The notes under the pieces were generated by a model. The model saw only the letters and a list, made by a program, of their open reading frames with translations, did not search any database and was not told the DNA's origin. The translations under genes and the position numbers were made by a program. 64,000 nt of DNA from Arabidopsis thaliana (Eukaryota; Streptophyta; Magnoliopsida; Brassicales; Brassicaceae): positions 683,001 to 747,000 of the forward strand of contig NC_003075.7 in NCBI RefSeq assembly GCF_000001735.4, read 5' to 3'. How positions within the stretch are numbered: position 1 is the first letter of the stretch; the number at the start of each line of letters is the position of its first letter. This document shows positions 59,540 to 64,000 of this stretch, piece by piece.

Positions 59540-59640
59540 AGAGCAGAAAAAGAAACAAGAACAAAAGGTGAAAGACGAAAAGCGAAGAACATAAAAAGAA
59601 ATAAGAAAAAAAATGTGAAAGGCGAAAAGCAAAGAGGAAG
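59540..59640. repeat. Purine-rich tract with internal duplication
   Basis: A ~100-bp nearly all-purine stretch on the plus strand. GTGAAAGACGAAAAGCGAAG (59568) recurs as GTGAAAGGCGAAAAGCAAAG (59615), 47 bp later. Its complement gives a long Phe/Leu-rich open frame that I take as an artefact of composition. Confidence 0.6.
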
Positions 59641-60126
59641 TCCTTTCGATAATAGCCCGAAAAACAAATGAAATTTCTTTTTATGTTCTTTGACATATAA
59701 TTTTGTAGATACGTTTCTTTTTTGCTAGCACCTTTCTCTGAACTGGATGGATACGATCTCATATCTCACCGATAGCACGTTTGACCCTCTCTACTTCACT
59801 AACTTATGCATGTTTCATGTTTGGAACGAAAGAAATAACAACATTCTTCTACAACTACGTACTTTACACAATTAACCAACCATCTCAGTTATAATTATAA
59901 GACCTCGATTTAATTTTACCAAAAGTTATTGTATTTTTAGTGAGTCTTGTTGTATTAATGCTCTAAGAAAAAAGTTTTCTCCAGAATAAACAATCAAGGA
60001 GCAAATATTTCAGCGCCAATAAATATAGTAGCCTTTAGGATGGTCCAAATCTGGTAAAATATATCCTTAGCTAAAATGTTGATCTAACTAAAGAGATTTA
60101 TATGTCAATTTCCAACCAAAAGATTT

Positions 60127-60468
60127 AGGCCCTGAATGGATGCTGATTTTCGATTCAGTTTTTGGATTTTGATTTTAGTTTCTAGATTTTAGATTTTAGT
60201 TTTAGATTTTTGTTAATATATTTTTGTTTTAAAAACTTCAAAAAATTAGTTTTTAGTTTTTGAGAAAAATAACGTTGATGGAGTAAAAACTAGATTCCCT
60301 AAATTTTAGAAAAACTAAAAAACTAAAATCATGAATGGAAAATTACAACAAAATAGTTTTTCAAATTGTAGGGAAACCAAAATTTTAAAATCTTGATTGT
60401 TATGAAAATAAGTTTTTGAAAAACAAAATCCAAAAACTCTTACAAAATCTACAAAACATTCAAGACCT
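60127..60468. mobile_element. hAT-like MITE, ~342 bp
   Basis: Left end AGGCCCTGAATG (60127-60138); right end inverted AGGTCTTGAATG (60457-60468): 10 of 12 match. The interior is full of TTTTAGTTTTTAG/CTAAAAACTAAAA words on opposite strands and has no coding frame. Same end type as the element at 17031-17194. A clean 8-bp target duplication is not seen. Confidence 0.5.
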
Positions 60469-61040
60469 TATTCTTCTCAGGTTTATATCTTAAACAAAAC
60501 AAAATCCAAAATGCTATTTAACAAAACAAACAAACAAGTTCTCTTTTGAAATTAATTATTTATATGATATTAATTTCCAAATAAAACCTGAAAAGTTATC
60601 ATAATCAGATATACATTTTTAATGTGGAAAAATCACGTAATAACATTATAAATATATATATGTAAACTAATATTGTGAAATCTAAGACTCTGTATATATA
60701 GTACTGACTACTGAACAAGTATATAAATTTTATGTTTATAATTATAAAACGAATCATTAAAGATATCAAATCTGAATCTCAAATAACTAACCCAAAATCA
60801 TGATATCTATATAAATATATTCAAATGACCTTGCACGACGGTCTACACTGAGCTTGTTGACGATGACAGATTCAGAAATTCTGATTATTAGTTTAGAAAA
60901 AAAAAACTATAGTATTATTATTAACTATTTTAAATTTTTAAGAAAAAGGCAAAATAAATGACGAGTTTAAGACTTTGGTAGTTAGCTCCGGTTTCAATGA
61001 ATGGTCCAAGTTGGAGAGATTAGGTTCTTTTTCTTCCCTA

Positions 61041-61197
61041 TGTGGGTCCCATTCTTCCTTGTGTGGGTCCCACTCTCTTTAACGTTTCTTCACCGTCCTT
61101 TAGTGCCACCGTTATGCCGTGCCGTCAACTCCGTTGACTTCAGGACAACGCTGCTCGTCTTTTACTGAGTCTCACTCACGTCGTCTTTCTCCGTCAA
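61041..61197 (+). promoter_or_regulatory. WRKY47: TCP-type and W-box motif cluster upstream of WRKY47
   Basis: GTGGGTCCC occurs twice (about 61042-61050 and 61063-61071), matching class II TCP sites (GTGGNCCC). TTGACT at 61134-61139 is a W box; two CCGTCAACT words (61122 and 61191) carry the TTGAC core on the minus strand. WRKY factors bind TTGAC cores and often regulate their own or related genes, so auto-regulation is a reasonable inference, not shown. Confidence 0.45.
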
Positions 61198-61880
61198 CTT
61201 TCTTACTAACGGCCACTTAACGGAAATCCGTCACTGTTAACAATTAAATTAATTCCGCTCGACATTTATCGCCGATTTACACGTCACTTTTTTCTATCTT
61301 ACCCTGGTTATTTAACACGTGTACATTTATGACGCTATATATCGAGGAATTTATCCATCTCAAGGCATTTTCTCAATTATATTCTGGCTGCAAGTATCCA
61401 AATTTTATACCAGTTCTAAACAAAATTAGAAAGAAAACAAAATAACAATAAAGACATACTTATAATATTGAGATCAAATCTGACATTTAAGAACCACTCA
61501 AGATCTTCCTATTTTAAAAGGCAAAAGAAAGAGTCAGACTGATACTTATCATAAATAATTTTCAACATATATATCAAATGTTTGAGCACATAAAATATAA
61601 ATATCAAATATAAATTTTAAATGCAACGCTGTAAATTTTCGTTTTATGTATGTCATAAGAATTGATTAGATAAAATTGGCATTTTCGCATAATTTACGTA
61701 ATTAGTATAAACTAAATCATTATGCAATTTCGGAAATTACCAACCTTCTAATATAATATTCCCAACAGTTGCTTGGTCATTTATTTGTATGTGTAACATT
61801 TGACAAAAGAGTGATTTCTCGTTGAAAATGGAAACCTTTAGCTAAGACTTTACACAACTTATCCTCATAAATTTAGTCTT

Positions 61881-61888
61881 TATATAAA
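61881..61888 (+). promoter_or_regulatory. WRKY47: TATA box of WRKY47
   Basis: TATATAAA, 61 bp before the start codon, followed by a TCTCTATCTATCTC pyrimidine-rich leader. Confidence 0.7.
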
Positions 61889-61948
61889 GGGACTCTCTTT
61901 TTTTTCTTTTTCTTCTCTCTATCTCTATCTATCTCTCTTTGTCTGCAA

Positions 61949-63942
61949 ATGGAAGAACATATTCAAGATCGCCGTGAAATTGCGTTCTTACACTCAGGAG
62001 AATTTCTCCACGGAGATTCTGACTCAAAGGATCATCAACCGAACGAGTCTCCGGTGGAACGTCATCACGAGTCGTCTATCAAAGAAGTTGATTTCTTCGC
62101 TGCTAAAAGTCAGCCGTTTGATCTTGGTCATGTGAGAACAACGACGATCGTTGGATCATCTGGTTTTAATGTAAGTTTTTAAATTATAGATATGAATACA
62201 AATATATGTTTGGACGTTATAACTTAATTACATAAAATTCATGGCATAATAGGATGGATTAGGTTTGGTAAATTCATGTCATGGAACATCAAGCAATGAT
62301 GGCGATGACAAAACCAAAACTCAAGTAAGTATTTCTAAATTGTTATTTTTTCTCTTTGATAGAATTTCAGAGTATCCTGTGGTAACATAATTTCAGTGTT
62401 TGTATTAAGAATAATTCACTTATATACAAACTATTTGTATTTGTTACTTAAAAAAAAAACTATTTGTATTTGTCAACAAAATAATCGGATGGTAATTTTT
62501 GTTGTGTGGACACACACACACACTTGATTACCCGATCATGTGAGTTTATCTAAATGCGCATATTCATTTATGTATATACACATATTTAATTCTTTTCTTT
62601 TTTGTAATCTTTAATTTAGTTCCGTATATAAAACTGTAGGTTGTTTTTAATGAAAAAAAAAATTGTTTGATTTATACTTTTATAGTTACGGTTATGATTA
62701 TTAAACAATTTGCAGATTAGTAGACTGAAGTTGGAGCTAGAGAGGCTTCACGAGGAGAATCACAAACTGAAGCATTTATTAGATGAGGTCAGTGAGAGTT
62801 ACAACGACCTCCAAAGAAGAGTTTTGTTAGCAAGACAAACACAAGTGGAAGGTCTTCATCATAAACAACATGAGGTACTTGATAAAATCATAAAAATGAT
62901 AATAAAATATATATCAACATTTCGGTTTATTAAAAAATAAATTGTATATTTGTCTTTTTTATGTGGCACCGAGATTAGCTTAGGTTTTAGTGTTCGATTT
63001 ATCTGGTTTTGAAAATTTAAAGTGATCTATTAGTTTTGTTTTTCTCGAAAGCAATTAAAATTTTAAAACTATGTGTAATATGCGTAAATAATGGATGTAG
63101 TTTAGTTATGTAATGAATTCATAATTTTCATCTTAAATGCCCAGATTGAAAGTCATAAGACGAATAAATACGTGCAGCTTTTATTTGATAAAATATGAAG
63201 AAGATGAAATAAATAGCTAGCCAATGACTTGGTCAAGAAAAAAATGTTTCATAACTTAATATTAAATGGAAAATCAAATTTCGGACTAAGATATTTCAAA
63301 CTAGAAAAAACCTTTTGTTTTCAGAAGCTACAAACGATAAGTTATTTGTTTATAGTTAGGTATGTTCCTGTATATGCATCATATTTTGTTTGTCCACAAT
63401 CTGTAGATGCATCATATATGAGTCTTTGCCTTAGAATTTTAATAGTTTAATACGTCCATATGTGAATGCATATGTGGTAGGTTATCAAATGTCTATTATT
63501 ATGTGTGTGTTTATATTTATTATCTTGTCTTTGGGTCTATCGGTACTATATATATTATGAGGTTACTTGATCAAATTAATTACCGATACTACGGTATGAT
63601 TTTGGGTAAATTTCAACGTCTTTTTCTTTCAATTTTCTTATAAAACTGACACATCTTTCTTGCAAATTTTTGTTTGGCAAAAAGGATGTACCTCAAGCTG
63701 GTTCCTCACAAGCTCTAGAGAACAGAAGACCAAAGGATATGAACCATGAAACTCCGGCCACCACCTTGAAACGACGGTCTCCAGACGACGTGGATGGTCG
63801 TGATATGCACCGAGGATCACCAAAAACTCCTCGAATAGACCAAAACAAGAGTACTAATCATGAAGAACAACAAAACCCTCATGATCAATTACCCTATAGA
63901 AAAGCTAGGGTTTCCGTTAGAGCTAGATCTGATGCCACTACG
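61949..63942 (+). CDS. WRKY47: WRKY transcription factor 47, 5' part (cut by window end)
   Basis: Four exons are visible, 61949-62170, 62253-62324, 62716-62874 and 63685-63942, giving the first 237 codons in frame with GT-AG borders. The last exon ends in a GTAACT donor and the gene continues beyond 64000. Exon 3 encodes a coiled coil with Leu heptads (ISRLKLELERLHEENHKLKH, LLDEVSESYNDLQRRVLLAR), the N-terminal leucine zipper of WRKY group IIb. Exon 4 has a basic LKRRSPDD and ends PYRKARVSVRARSDATT, the conserved lead-in directly before the WRKYGQK domain, which lies outside the window. Matches At4g01720. Intron 2 contains a poly(A) micro-insertion (62428-62473). Nuclear W-box binding is inferred from the family. 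Confidence 0.92.
62428..62473. mobile_element. Poly(A) micro-insertion with 17-bp target duplication, in WRKY47 intron 2
   Basis: AAACTATTTGTATTTGT at 62428-62444 and 62457-62473 flank TACTTAAAAAAA. The leading A residues make the exact border ambiguous by up to three bases. It lies inside the intron and away from splice sites. Confidence 0.6.
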
Positions 63943-64000
63943 GTAACTTTCTATAAGTTACTAATTTTTTTGATTCGTTTAACCTTACATATATATATGA

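Larger units (their letters stand above)
53451..61948. other. Second gene-poor interval (8.5 kb) upstream of WRKY47
   Basis: No coding exon could be supported. It contains a Harbinger-like MITE (53683-54134), a LINE tail (54368-54457), an (AT)n tract (55008-55045), CCGAA-type repeat words (55370-55650), two micro-insertions (58084 and 58821), a purine-rich tract (59540-59640) and a hAT-like MITE (60127-60468). The last kilobase has promoter-like features of WRKY47. Confidence 0.45.

Noticed and set aside
59460..59762. 100-codon minus-strand open frame with a Phe/Leu run like a membrane segment
   Set aside because: It is the complement of a purine-rich tract; the hydrophobic run is a composition artefact.

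Overview
This is plant nuclear DNA. It is AT-rich, its genes carry many short GT-AG introns, and plant-specific families are present (B3, WRKY, R2R3-MYB, expansin, DUF1685, GRAM/GEM-like). From memory, gene order and protein lengths match the top of Arabidopsis thaliana chromosome 4, roughly At4g01580 to At4g01720. Locus names here are recognition from memory, not a database search. I read exon boundaries from the sequence by requiring canonical splice sites and continuous reading frames. Most resulting protein lengths equal the lengths I remember for these loci.

Layout, left to right. 1-2.8 kb: AT-rich DNA with a Helitron 3' end. 2.8-3.7 kb: a B3-domain gene (+), followed by a decayed PPR fragment (-). 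6.1-7.2 kb: an RNA polymerase III subunit of the RPC31 type (-). 8.4-8.8 kb: a two-exon MAP-kinase remnant (-). 10.2-11.3 kb: a GRAM/GEM-like gene (+). 11.9-13.9 kb: cathepsin B-like protease (+) with a 5-nt microexon. 14.6-15.8 kb: a Mutator-like element with long terminal inverted repeats. 17.7-18.5 kb: alpha-expansin EXPA17 (+). 19.6-20.6 kb: a broken F-box gene (+) between ~290-bp direct repeats. 21.6-22.9 kb: a COQ10/START-like gene (-) with a duplicated exon edge in its first intron. 25.7-28.1 kb: the ABC1/COQ8-type atypical kinase (+). 28.5-29.5 kb: a DUF1685 gene (-). 33.2-34.4 kb: MYB55 (-). 34.4-46.9 kb: a 12.5-kb stretch with no convincing gene. 46.9-49.3 kb: plastid protoporphyrinogen oxidase (+), converging on a GH19 chitinase (-, 49.4-50.5 kb). 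52.8-53.5 kb: the Arp2/3 subunit ARPC5 (+). 53.5-61.9 kb: a second gene-poor stretch with element remnants. 61.9 kb to the end: the 5' half of WRKY47 (+), cut by the window edge before its WRKY domain.

The genes do not form a pathway or operon; this is ordinary plant gene order with independent promoters. Paired TGGGCC (site II type) motifs sit upstream of the housekeeping or organelle genes (RPC31, COQ10-like, ABC1, PPOX). I did not see them close upstream of the regulatory and cell-wall genes.

I found no convincing undescribed multi-gene system. The observations most worth checking are small: a tandem duplication in the COQ10-like gene whose extra copy has a dead splice acceptor; a recurrent signature of poly(A)/poly(T) micro-insertions flanked by 8-20 bp direct repeats; the 5-nt microexon of the cathepsin gene; the F-box remnant bracketed by direct repeats; and a possible structured RNA near 4.7 kb.
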